Shown here in pieces: positions 53,193 through 64,000 of a DNA stretch of 64,000 bases. A program made the position numbers and the translations under genes. Source of the DNA: Takakia lepidozioides (taxonomy: Eukaryota > Streptophyta > Takakiopsida > Takakiales > Takakiaceae); contig CM060731.1 in the NCBI GenBank assembly GCA_030704615.1, forward strand, positions 31,930,001 through 31,994,000, read 5' to 3'. The notes below the pieces were generated by a model. That model saw only the letters and a list, made by a program, of their open reading frames with translations. It made no database searches and had not been told where the DNA came from. How positions within the stretch are numbered: the stretch's first letter is position 1; every line of letters starts with the position of its first letter.

Positions 53193-53906
53193 TGTTAGCT
53201 AGTTACCTTACTGCTGGTAATTAGGTATCAGTTTGCTCCATCAACTCATCCATTCATTCCACAGCTTCACTCAGATCCCTCTACACAGTGTGAGTATGAA
53301 GTGTGTATCATTAATATCTATCAAGTATCAGGCTAAAGTCCTGGAGTCTCTAATCTGCTCTACATTATAATTCTACTGCTTGCTATCATTAAGCATCAAC
53401 AGATCCTCCTCCTACTCCGTGCTCTCCATCTTTCTGCTCAGAAATACGCTATCTCCTCCTTTCCCCCAGTGATGTCCGAAGTCTCCCCCCAAAAGTGCCC
53501 CCCTCTCGTCTCCGCTGCCCGCTTTATACCTTCCCCCTATTCTAACCGTTTTCCTTCACTAACCGTCCTCCGTGAATTACATTTTCCCCAGGCAGATGTT
53601 GTTCCCCACAGTCGTTCCCTGTCATGATAACCGTTCCCTATGACTGTGACAGCTTTGTCAGACTGTGACGGCTGTTTCGGGCTGTGTCGGGCTGTGACTG
53701 GCTGTGTATGGCTGTGTATGGCTGTGACGGGCTGTGAGTGTGTCGGGCTGTGGATGGCTGTGACGGGCTGTGAGTGTGTCGGGCTGTGTATGGCTGTGAC
53801 GGGCTGTCTTAAAAAATTAAGGTACCCCTCAGAACCCATAGAAGTGTCTAAGTCCCAGACTCCACAGAACCATAAAAATGCCTAAGTCCCAGACTGCCTC
53901 CTAACA
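53193..53906 (-). repeat. Family A LTR (copy A4), minus strand
   Basis: TGTTAG at the 53906 side and CTAACA at the 53193 side when read on the minus strand, 714 bp. Contains the GGCTGTG/CACAGCC minisatellite at about 53640-53810. Followed on its 3' side by leader sequence and preceded by a polypurine tract, so it is shared by two tandem copies. Confidence 0.8.
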
Positions 53907-53935
53907 TTACCCCTTCCCCCTCTCAAAAGCCGTGT
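53907..53935 (-). other. Polypurine tract of family A (copy A4)
   Basis: The minus strand reads GAGAGGGGGAAGGGGTAA directly before TGTTAG. It establishes that the accessory open frame at its upstream side is inside the element, before the 3' LTR. Confidence 0.8.
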
Positions 53936-53937
53936 CC

Positions 53938-54702
53938 TCACGGTTTACTGCTTAGGATCAGTAAATCTTTGTGAACGTGGTCCTGTCTGTTTTTGTGAGA
54001 GTGCCTTGGAGGGCTCTCTGTACGTGCCCGAGTTCTATGACTGCTGCTGGAGATGCTTGAGCTGTACTTGTACCTGATTTTGTTGCCCTTTGACTGAACC
54101 GGCTGTAATGGCTCTGGTGTGGGAGATCCTCGTCGTTTCTTGTCGTGCAGTTCTTGATCATATTCCTCCCATACGTCAAGAGCTTGTTCTGAAGATTCAG
54201 CTGTTGTGTCCCGAATCTGTTTCAGTCCTGCAATTTTTTGGTTTTCTTGCCTTTTTGGTTTCTCTGGAATGAAAATTGGCATACAGTGTGGCCCCACCAT
54301 GTCAGGAACCTTAAGCTTCACAACGTTGTGTAACCTGTTGAAAGCAAGTTGATTGAACTTCAACAATTCCTTCTCAGTGTAGGTGAGAGGTGTGCCAGTA
54401 ACTTTGGAGCAGTATAGGTATTGCCAAGCTGTCTGCTCCTTATTAAAAATGTCGTCAATATGGCCGTTTTTTTGCGTTTGCTCAAGTTGTTCCAACAGCC
54501 CTGTTAAACATGAACGGGAGTTGTGAATCCCTCTGTAACATGATTTTCACATCATTAAATACGTATGATGCGGCCCACAGGTAAGTCAATGATCTGTAGT
54601 GGAATAAGTCAAGAAATCTGGACTGCATCTTCTGCTCTCAATGTGGTAACGTGCAAGGAAACAAGCAGTATAATAAATTCCACAGCCCATGACCAAACTC
54701 GC
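53938..54702 (-). pseudogene. Family A 3' accessory region, C-terminal part (copy A4)
   Basis: The last 185 codons are open and share 'GTPLTYT', 'VPDMVG' and surrounding residues with A3 at 30547-30218. It then extends into a Ser/Arg/His-rich tail ('SSSISSSSHRTRAR') that A3 lacks. It ends about 30 bases before the polypurine tract. Upstream it is cut at 54702 by the LTR of A2. Confidence 0.7.
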
Positions 54703-55558
54703 TGTTAGAGGACTGTCGGGGACTTAGACACTTATACGGGATCTGTAGGGTACCCTTAATTTTTGCACAGACTGAGACCAACAGGAGCCTTAGGGGTGAC
54801 AGCAGCGCACTGTAGATGAGGGTTACACAGCCCGACACAGCGTCACAACACACCGACATAGCCCTCACAGTCGTCACAGCCACACAACACAGCCCTTCAC
54901 AACCCACAGCCAACACAGCCACACAGCCCGTCACAGTCGTTCCAGCAGACACAGCCACCGCACATCCGACACAGCCACACAGCCAGTCACCAGCCCGACA
55001 CAGCCAAACACATCGCACAGCACACACACCCACAGCCCGTCACAGTTTCACACAGCCAGTCACATAACACCGAACAGCTTGGCACAGCTGTCACGATCAT
55101 AGGGAACGAAGAGTAGGACAGGGAACGACTGTGGGGAACAACACCTGCGAAGGGAACATGTTAGTTCACAGACGACGGTTAGTGAGGGAAACGGTTAGAA
55201 CCGCGGATAGGAAGATAAAGGGAGAAACGGGGAATTGAGAAGATCATCATTCGGAGGAGGACTTCTTGGTGATGGAGGAGAGGGGATCGGGCAGAGATGA
55301 AGAGAAAGAACGAAGTAAAGATAGAGAGATGAGGAGTAGATGCTTGATATATGCAAGGCTGTAATGATATTGTAGAGCAGATTAGAGACACAATGGCTTC
55401 GGCCTGATACCTGATAAATCATAATCGGATACTTTTACGATACAATCACACTGTGTAGAGAGATCTGAGTGAAGCTGTGAATGAATGGATGAGTTGATGG
55501 AATCCATAGATTGATAAAGCAAACTGATACTTAATTATCAATGGTAAGATAGCTAACA
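54703..55558 (+). repeat. Family A 5' LTR (copy A2)
   Basis: TGTTAG...CTAACA, 856 bp, with a longer minisatellite (about 54823-55090) than A1. Inserted in, or joined to, the A4 accessory region. Confidence 0.8.
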
Positions 55559-55613
55559 TGAATACCAAAAGGAAACAAATAGGAACACCCCCATGATACA
55601 CTAGCTGTAGGTC

Positions 55614-56308
55614 ATGACTGATTGTTCTGCGCGGGCTGAGTACTTAGAGATTTCCAACTCTTCTATCTTGGAGTTTCCGCCTCGGATAGCGAAGGGATGG
55701 GTGAGTAAAAGCCGCGCGACATTTGGCGACCATACTGGGGACCTGGGACATGAACAACCAGATGTGACAGGCATCTGGTGGGATCATGGTGGTTGGACCA
55801 TTAAAGAATTTGAAGTGAATCAAATTCCCTGTGGAACGAAGGAAGAAAGATTGTCCAAACAATTCTTTCAAAGGTTCTTGGAATTGCCAGACGGTTGTAA
55901 AGAAAATATTCTTAACGAGTGCATGATGCTGATCCAGAATGGGGTCTGGAGAAAGGAGTGATAAAGATTTATCAGGTAGCCTGTAGAGGAAGAGCACGTT
56001 GGTTACCAACATTGGTTTATGTGATAGCATTGCTATCCATTAAACGAGTAGAGTTTGAAGGCTGGGAAGAAAGAAAGGTGAATGTTTATACTCATATGCA
56101 TGAAGAGCTTGTACTGGTAAAGAATTGGATTCCAAAGGATATTTTGTGGATCAAACTCACACCAAGAACAGCTTTTCAGACTTGTTTGCCATATGGTTAT
56201 ATGGTAACGGAGACTTCAAGTATAGCCAAGGGTGCATTGAAGCTTGAAAGAAACCCAGGCATATACGAGAGATATTACAGAAGAGAGTTTTGGTTATTGC
56301 CACATTAA
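55614..56308 (+). pseudogene. Family A pre-gag open frame (copy A2), frameshifted
   Basis: Same protein as 37516-38211. One base is lost near 55915, so the reading splits into 55614-55961 and 55919-56308. Confidence 0.7.
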
Positions 56309-56329
56309 AAGAAATGAAAGACATGGGAC

Positions 56330-58800
56330 ATGAGTGATGAAAGAGAAGCTAGACGACAGAGATATTCAGCAAAAAGAGAAAGCTATCTGAAAGCTAATTA
56401 TCCATATCTTTGGGAGAGAGGAATAGACATAGGGGAATCATCTGGACCTCTCACACCATCAAGATCAAAGAGTGCATCACCTATACCGGAAGAACTAGAG
56501 TTGGATGCCACTCCTTCTGTTTCTTTGCAAGAAAGATTAAGGGAATTGGTACAGGAAGAAGATCAATCACGAGGTGAAAGATCTGAGGTACATCCTTGGA
56601 TAAAAGACTTGACAGAAATCTTTGATAAGAGTTGGCATGGAACACCAAAGCAGGAACTCCAGTTTCTGAAGCAGAAGATGATGAAGGAGAAGAGGATGTG
56701 GCAGAGCCAACGGAGAGTTCAGACTCTCCAACACCATTACAGTTGAGTTACATGAGTGAAGAAGAAACCCAAGGGCAGAACTTGGAGGATGAAAACAGAG
56801 AGAAGAAATTGGAAGAGGAAGAATATGAAGAAGTAGACCCAACAGCTGAGGTTGAGACTACAACCAGGACATCCCAACCCGTTGGACCTGGATCAAGTGG
56901 AGCACTTGGATCACAGGCCAACGAAGGTGTCGGCTCAGGGGGATCAGGCGGGCTGCCTGGATCTGGCTCTGGGGGGACAGGGAGTGTGGGAAGTAGTGCA
57001 ACTGAAGCTGGGAATACTGTGAATATCGTGGGGCCAGAAGCAGGGAGTGCTCAAGGCCACACACTTGGTGGAAGATCCACCACAAAAAACAGGTCCAGAA
57101 GGACCAGCACCAGCAAGGGTGCCAGCACCTGTCAGTGGGCAGAAGGTAGGGCCACAGATGGCGTTACAACCAACACGGGCAAAACCACCCTTTCCAATAT
57201 ATTCAGGAAAAGGGGATCCCGATGTACACATTAGCCAATTTGAGCACATGTGTATAGTGAACAATGAGAATGGCGATGATGCCAGATGAGACTGTTTCCT
57301 TGTTCACTTATCAAGAAAGCAAGTGAATGGTATGCAAGATTCCCTGATAATCATTTCCTAACCTGGAATGGCTTGAATACAGCATTTCGAAATAGGTTCA
57401 GGACAAGTAAAACTGAGGATGAAGTGTATGGAAGTTTACAACAGCTGAAGCAGAAGAAGCATGAAACTGTTGAAGAGTATATGGAGAAGATGGAATTGAT
57501 GATGAAAAAGCTGGCTGCAGTACCAGCACCCGGTTTACAGAAGACTTGGTTTGTGAGTGGACTAAGACCAGAGTTGCAAAAGAAAGTGGATATGTTACCC
57601 CATAATACAGTGGAGGAGGCATTTGAAACTGCGAACAGAATTGAGCAATTGGGAATGCTCAGGAGAGAGAAAAAAGAAGATGAGGACTCTGAGGATGAGT
57701 CAGATGAAGAAGAAGAGCAAGAACTAAAAAGAAAGAGTAAGAGAAAGGAGAAGTTGAAGAGGGATAACTATGAAAAAAAATTGGAAGAAATCTTGAAGAA
57801 GTATGCCACAGAGGCTGCAACACATTGGAGGAAGGGTGTATGGTGTGCAAAGTGCCAGAATGAAGGCCATACCACCACAGAATGCCACATGAAGGAGAAA
57901 CACTGTACTATCTGTAAAATGGATAACCATTCTACTGAGATTGTTACTACAACAGAAGGACAGCTGCAAGAGAACCTAGGCAAGTAAGGGTGCATCAGGT
58001 GCAGCCCCAGCCAAGAAGAAACAATGATCAGGACCACTATATGGTAGGTCTGGTGGTTATAACAATGGCATGGAAGGGAGAGGTAATTCAAGAGGGAATT
58101 ACCAAGGAAATTCCAGAGGCAACTATCAGGGTAATCCAAGGGGGAATTACCAGCCCGGGAATCAGGATTATAGAAATAATCCAAGAACAGACCAAGGGCG
58201 AGGACCCAATGGTGAAGAGCTATGTTACTATTGTAATCAGCCAGACATCGCAAGGCAGCCTGTTCATTCTGGATAAGACACCAGAATGAGATGAGAGCCC
58301 CTGTGAATGAGGGCCCAGTAGTGGCAGCTCACATGGTTAGGCCATGTGTTGTACCAGAAGTAAGTACAATGATAGTAACAAGAAGTAAAGCCAAACTAAT
58401 ACCTCCAGTAGAAGAGGAAGAAGATGAGACTGGAAGTGGCAATGATATGCCTGAAGATGAAGAGACTTGGAAAGATGAGAAGGAACTGCACAAGGAAGTG
58501 GCAGATACTATAAGGGAAATGCAAAAGAGTACTGATATTCTGTGGCAGATTCCTCTGATTCGGATGGAGAAAAAAAGGGAGTGAGGAAGAAAGGAAAAAA
58601 AGAAGATGCAGACATGCAAAGTAATGAAGAGACTTTGGCTGAAGTAATATGTCAGACCAAAGCAGAAATTACCATTGGACAGCTATTAGCTGTGGCACCT
58701 TATTGTAGGCACAGGCTGTATCAAGCAATCAATCGAATTGCCCAGAGACAGGAAACACAGACCTGAACAGCAAGGTGACCAGTTATAATGTGAAGCCGGA
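56330..58800 (+). pseudogene. Family A gag (copy A2)
   Basis: Matches A1 gag without the CACTA and element B insertions, so it provides the empty sites for both (near 57481 and 58065). Broken by several single-base shifts (about 56650, 57075, 57285, 57940, 58245, 58540). Zinc knuckles CAKCQNEGHTTTEC and CTICKMDNHSTE are visible. The first 40 bases after the second knuckle contain a short tandem GGNN-coding repeat (about 58075-58160) not seen in A1. Confidence 0.8.
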
Positions 58801-61179
58801 AGGGCGAGAACAGTCATGGACTTTGATGATTCTATGCCAGTAATCCAATTGAGAATTGGAAGCACAGAACTAACTGATGTACTGATAGATGGTGGTTCTG
58901 GAGTAAATATCATGACAGACCAATTAAGGAAGAAGCTTGGTCTAAGTAACATGAAACCAGCCCCATTTACAGTAACAATGGCAGATCAAAGAAGTGTACA
59001 GCCATTGGGATTAATAAGAGGAGTTAAGATACAGATACAGAAATGATCTTTATGATCACAGTAACTGTATTAAAATGGATGAAGTCATGGAGGCTTACTC
59101 CTTATTATTGGAACGTCCGTGGCTGAAACAGGCCAGGGTATTCCATGACTGGAATTCTCAGTTACTAACCCTGCATAATGGGATACACGGGATACAAATT
59201 ACCACAAAGAAATCTAGTAGATTACCTGCTACAAGAAGACCTCGAGGAGTCAGAGAGTATGACTGGGAGGAGGACTGGATGAGGAGCAGGAAGCTACCCT
59301 ATTTGCTGCACACCCCGAGTGGGAGCAGGTTGCAGAGATGCGGCTGGAAAGCCTAAGTTGTTTGAGAGGTATCTGCTGTGGTGTAGTGACAGCAACACCA
59401 ACTGAAGAGAAACCAGCATTTACCCATCACATTTCTATGAAGAAAGAGAAGGAGAAATAGAAATCCTAGAAGAACCAGCCACTGTGAGCTTACAGGATGA
59501 AGTGGTGACTGTTGTACAATCACAACAAGCTGATGAGCAGGTGAGAGAAGTAAATGTGGGAACTAAAGAGGAACCGAGGATGGTGAAAGTAGGAGCTGAT
59601 TTGGAGCCGGAATTCTTCGAAGAAGCTAAAGCTTGTTCATCAATACAGAGATGTATTTGCTTGGAGCTATGAGGATCTAAAGGGATACCACCTGAAGTCT
59701 GTCAGCATAAGATTGAACTGGAACCAGGGTCAGTACCAATCAAGCAGGCGAGGTATAGAATGAATCCCAACTACGCACAGAAGGTTGGAGAAGAGATAAA
59801 GAAGTTGGCTGAGGCTAAGTTTATATACCCATAGAGTATACAACTTGGTTGTCACCCATTGTAATAGTTCCCAAGAAGAAATGGCAAACTAAGAGTATGT
59901 GTGAACTATAAGAAGCTGAATGCTTGTACGAAGAAAGATCCTTTCCCTTTGCCATTCACAGAAGCATATAGACACTGTGGCAGGCCAAGTGCAAGTGGCA
60001 GAAGAAGACCAAGGGAAAACAGCTTTCATCACAGACTGGGGGGCTTATGCATACAAAGTCATGCCCTTTGGACTTTGTAATGCACCAGCGACCTTTCAGA
60101 GAGTGATAAGTGAATCTTTTCATGAGTATCTGGATGATTTCATGCAGGTATTCTTGGATGATTTCAGTGTGTACAGCTCTAAGAGTGAGCACTTGCATAA
60201 ATTGGAGTTATGTTTGGCCAGATGCAGGATGAGAGGTCTGGGCCTGAATCCAGAGAAGTGTACTTTCTGTGTGAACTCAGGGGTGCTTCTGGGACACATT
60301 GTGTGTAAGAAGGGACTCCTTGTGGATCCAAAAAGACAGAGTCCATTAAAGCCTCTCCACCACCAGTGAATGTTTAAAAGTCTACGAAGATTCCTTGGGC
60401 AAACCAGTTATTACAGGAGATTTGTCAAAAGGTATGCACAAATAGCAGCACCATTGAGCAAACTACTGAAGAAAGATGCAGTGTTTGCCTGGACAGCTGG
60501 AATGTCAACAGGCATTTGAGGAACTTACACTGTCAGTAACAACTACACCTGTGCTGATTAACCCTCACTGGCATGTAGTATTCCATGTTCACTGCGATGC
60601 ATCAGGAGAAGCGTTGGGAGCGGTGTTAGCCCAGAATGTTACAGGGAATATAGATTCACCTGTGTACTATGCTAGCCGGTTGATGAACAGTGCTGAGAGG
60701 AACTATAGCACAACGGAAAGAGAAGCATTGGCAATGATCTATGCAGTGAAGAAATTCAGGCATTACCTGTTGGGCAAGAAGTTTATGTTCTATGTGGATC
60801 AACAGGCTCTGATATACCTGTAAACAAACCTCTGATAAGCGGAAGAATAGCAAGATGGTTAATAATCTTTGCACGAGTTTGAGTTCGAGGTTGTTTACAA
60901 GCCTGGAAGACTGCATCTTGTGGCGGATCATTTGTCACGATTGTAACAGGAGAACCAGCCACAGGAATAGATGATCATTACCAGATGCGAGTCTCTTTGC
61001 AGTGGAGGTGCAGGGAAGTGCAGATGACTGGTTAGATTGGCAGTGGCCAATCAGATACTACCTTGCTCATGGTCAGTGCCCACCTAGTTTGGTAAGGAAG
61101 CAGGGAACAAGAATCGGTATCAAAGTATTTACCTTATAATATGGTAGGAGCAGAATGTATAAGTTAGGACCTGATGGAA
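58801..61179 (+). pseudogene. Family A pol (copy A2): protease, RT, RNase H
   Basis: Protease VLIDGGSGVNIM is intact (about 58880). A deletion of about 43 bases relative to A1 near 59986 removes the RT 'FMDGFSGYNQ' block. FLDDF remains (about 60155). RNase H 'VHCDASGEALGAVL' is at about 60590, but DHQ is D-Q-Q, and a stop follows near 60822. Many one-base shifts. Ends at the N gap. Confidence 0.8.
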
Positions 61180-61679
61180 NNNNNNNNNNNNNNNNNNNNN
61201 NNNNNNNNNNNNNNNNNNNNNNNNNNNNNNNNNNNNNNNNNNNNNNNNNNNNNNNNNNNNNNNNNNNNNNNNNNNNNNNNNNNNNNNNNNNNNNNNNNNN
61301 NNNNNNNNNNNNNNNNNNNNNNNNNNNNNNNNNNNNNNNNNNNNNNNNNNNNNNNNNNNNNNNNNNNNNNNNNNNNNNNNNNNNNNNNNNNNNNNNNNNN
61401 NNNNNNNNNNNNNNNNNNNNNNNNNNNNNNNNNNNNNNNNNNNNNNNNNNNNNNNNNNNNNNNNNNNNNNNNNNNNNNNNNNNNNNNNNNNNNNNNNNNN
61501 NNNNNNNNNNNNNNNNNNNNNNNNNNNNNNNNNNNNNNNNNNNNNNNNNNNNNNNNNNNNNNNNNNNNNNNNNNNNNNNNNNNNNNNNNNNNNNNNNNNN
61601 NNNNNNNNNNNNNNNNNNNNNNNNNNNNNNNNNNNNNNNNNNNNNNNNNNNNNNNNNNNNNNNNNNNNNNNNNNNNNNN
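61180..61679. other. Assembly gap, 500 N
   Basis: Exactly 500 N, probably a placeholder. The two sides are inverted copies of family A pol, a structure assemblers often fail on. Confidence 0.98.
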
Positions 61680-64000
61680 GCCAGTGCTTCTCTTTCAGTT
61701 GTGCTATAGTTCCTGTTCAGCACTGTTCATCAACCTGCTAGCATAGTACACACAGGTGAATCTATATTTCCTGTACATTCTGGGCTAACACCGCTCCAAC
61801 GCTTCTCCTGATGCATCGCAGTGAAAATGAAATCTACATGCCAGTGAGGGTTAATCAGCACAGGTGTAGTTGTTACTGACAATGTAAGTTCCTCAAAGCC
61901 TGTTGACATTCAGCTGTCCAGTGCAAAAACACTGCATCTTTTCTTCAGACTTGCTCAATGGTGCTGCTATTTGTGCATACCTTTTGACAAATCTTCTGTA
62001 ATAACTGGTTTGCCCAGGAATCTCCTTAAACTCTTAACATTCACGGGTGGTGGAGAGGCTTTAATGACTCGTCTTCATGGGATCCACAAGAAGTCCCTTC
62101 TTACACACAATGTGTCCCAGAAGCCCCCCGGAGTTCACACAAAAGTAACTTCTCTGGATTCAAGCCCCAGACCTCTCATCCTATGCATCTGGCCAGAAAT
62201 AACTCCAATTTATGCAAGTGCTCATTCTAGAGCGTACACAACTGAAATCATCCAAGAACACCTGCATGAAATCATCCAGATACTCATGAAAAGATTCACT
62301 TATTACTCTCTAAAGGTTGCTGGTGCATTACAAAGTCCAAAGGGCAATGACTTTGTATGCATAGCACCCCAGTCTGTGATGAAAGCTGTCTTTCCTTGAT
62401 CTTCTTCTGCCACTTGCACTTGATTATACCACTGAAGCCATCAATGAATGAGTACATCTCATGGCCTGCCACAGTGTCCAATACTCTGCTTCTGTGATGG
62501 CAAAGGAAAGGATCTTCTTCGTACAAGCATTAGCTTCTTGTAGTTCACACCTACTCTTAGTTTACCATTCTTCTTTGGGAACTATAACAATGGGTGACAA
62601 CCAAGTTGTATACTCTATTGGGGATATAAACTTAGCCTCAGCCAACTTCTTGATCTCTTCTCCAACCTTCTGTGCGTAGTTGGGATTCATCCTGTATCTC
62701 GCCTGTTTAACTGGTAATTGATCCTGGTTCCATTCAATCTTATGTTGACAGATCTCAGGTGGTATCCCCTTCAGATCCTCATAGCTCCAAGCAAATACAT
62801 CTCGGTATTTATGAACAGAACTCTTTTGCTTCCTCAAAGATTCTGCTCTAGATCCGCCCCTACCTTCACCATCCTTGGTTACTTCTCTGACCCACATTTA
62901 CTTCCCTCACCTGCTCATCAGCTGTTATTGTCAAACCAGTCACCACTCACCCCACTTCATCCGTAAGCTCACAGTGGCTGTTCCTCTAGGATTTCCATTT
63001 CTCCTTCTTTTCTTCATAAAATGTGATGGTAACCTGATGGTTTCCTCTTCAGTTGGTGTTGCTGTCACTACACCCCAGCAGATACCTCTTAAACAACTTA
63101 GGCTTTCCAGCCGCATCTCTGCAAACCTGCTCCCCTCTGGTGTGTAGCAAAACAAGGTAAGCTTCCTGTTCCTCATCCAGTGCTTCTTTCCAATCATACT
63201 CTCTGACCCCCTCTTGGTCTTCTTGTAGCAATAGTCTTTCAGATTTCTTAGTGGTGATTTGTATCTTGTTTAACCCATCCTGCACAGTCAGTAATGTGAA
63301 TTCCATCATGAGACACCTTGCTTGTTTCAGCCATGGTCTTCCCAACCAATAAGGAATAAGCTTCCAGGACTTCATTCATCTTCACCGTTACTGTGATCTT
63401 AAGATCATCTTTGAATTGTGATTTAACTCCTCTGATTAATCCCAATGGCTGTACACTCCTTTGGTCTGCCATGTTTACTGTAAATGGGGCTGGTTTCATG
63501 TTGTTTAGACCTAGCTTCTGTCTCAATTGGTCTGTCATGATATTCACACCAGAGCCTCCATCTATCAGTACATCTGCCAGCTCTGTGCTTCCAATTCTCA
63601 ACTGGATAAAACGGGCATAGAATCATCAAAATCCATGACTGTTTCTTTGCCCTTCTGGCCTCACATTATAACTGGTCCACCTTGCTTTTTCAGGTCTGTG
63701 TTCTCTGTCAATTGGGCAAATCCTGTTGATTGCTTGATACAGCCTGTGTCTACAATAAGGTGCCACAATCTAATAGCTTCCCAATGGTAATTTCCACTTT
63801 GGACTGGCATATCAACTTCACCAATGTCCCTTTCCTTACTACTCTGCACTTCTGCAGCTTCCCTCTTTCCTTCTTCCTCCTGACCTCTTCTTCTCCTTCA
63901 GAGTCTGAGGAGTCTACCATGGGAATATTAGTATCTTCTTTATTCCCGTATGGTATCCGCCACTTCCTTGTGCAGTTCCTTCCTCACTCTCCAAGCCATC
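61680..64000 (-). pseudogene. Family A pol and gag end (copy A5), minus strand
   Basis: From left to right: RNase H (about 61680-61950), RT (about 61950-62900, including the FLDDF region near 62260 and 'WLSPIVIVPK' near 62590), protease 'VLIDGGSGVNIM' (about 63560-63530), then the acidic gag C terminus up to the window edge. Split by many one-base shifts. The remainder lies beyond 64000. Confidence 0.78.

Noticed and set aside
61073-61746. Long open frames across the N gap
   Set aside because: They consist of undetermined bases, so they are not evidence of coding.

Overview
The window looks like eukaryotic nuclear DNA from a plant-lineage organism. It has short GT-AG introns, a plant-type COX5B gene, a TMEM14/FAX-type membrane protein gene, En/Spm (CACTA) transposons, a chromovirus, an Athila-like Ty3 family and APE-type LINEs. 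My best guess is a repeat-rich streptophyte alga (a charophyte such as Chara). That is inference from content, not a match to a genome. Almost all of the 64 kb is nested mobile DNA, with a 500-base run of N at 61180-61679.

Left third (1-22.9 kb). A CACTA transposon appears to run from before base 1 to 22897. The window opens in the 5' end of its TNP2 transposase (minus strand). Beside it, divergently, start the first exons of an accessory (TnpA-like) gene, whose other exons lie at 18010-21935. Exon phases fit across a 17.3 kb intron. That interval holds two scrambled LINEs, a Ty3 retrotransposon (element C) and two cellular genes, TMEM14/FAX-like and COX5B (with an in-frame stop). Element C is the most striking object here. 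It encodes gag, protease, a DNMT3-like cytosine-5 methyltransferase, reverse transcriptase, RNase H and integrase ending in a PHD finger. A UAG stop in a CAR-YYA readthrough context separates methyltransferase from RT.

Middle (22.9-36.7 kb). A second, internally deleted CACTA copy (truncated TNP2, truncated accessory gene, right end at 30105) carries a piggyBac element (25488-29991) at an exact TTAA site; the sister CACTA copy shows the empty site. Next comes a minus-strand remnant of an Athila-like Ty3 family (family A, copy A3) with a long 3' accessory coding region holding a zinc knuckle and coiled coils.

Right half (36.7-64 kb). Family A copy A1 (plus strand) starts with its LTR at 36713. 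Its gag is interrupted by a 3.5 kb non-autonomous CACTA (39390-42928, ATG duplication) that carries a captured-looking exon, and by a very young chromovirus, element B (43516-50485, AATGG duplication, LTRs differing at one base). A1 ends at an inversion-type junction (53025/53026) against copy A4 (minus), followed by copy A2 (plus, 54703-61179), the N gap and copy A5 (minus, 61680 to the window end). All family A copies are broken by stops, frameshifts and deletions.
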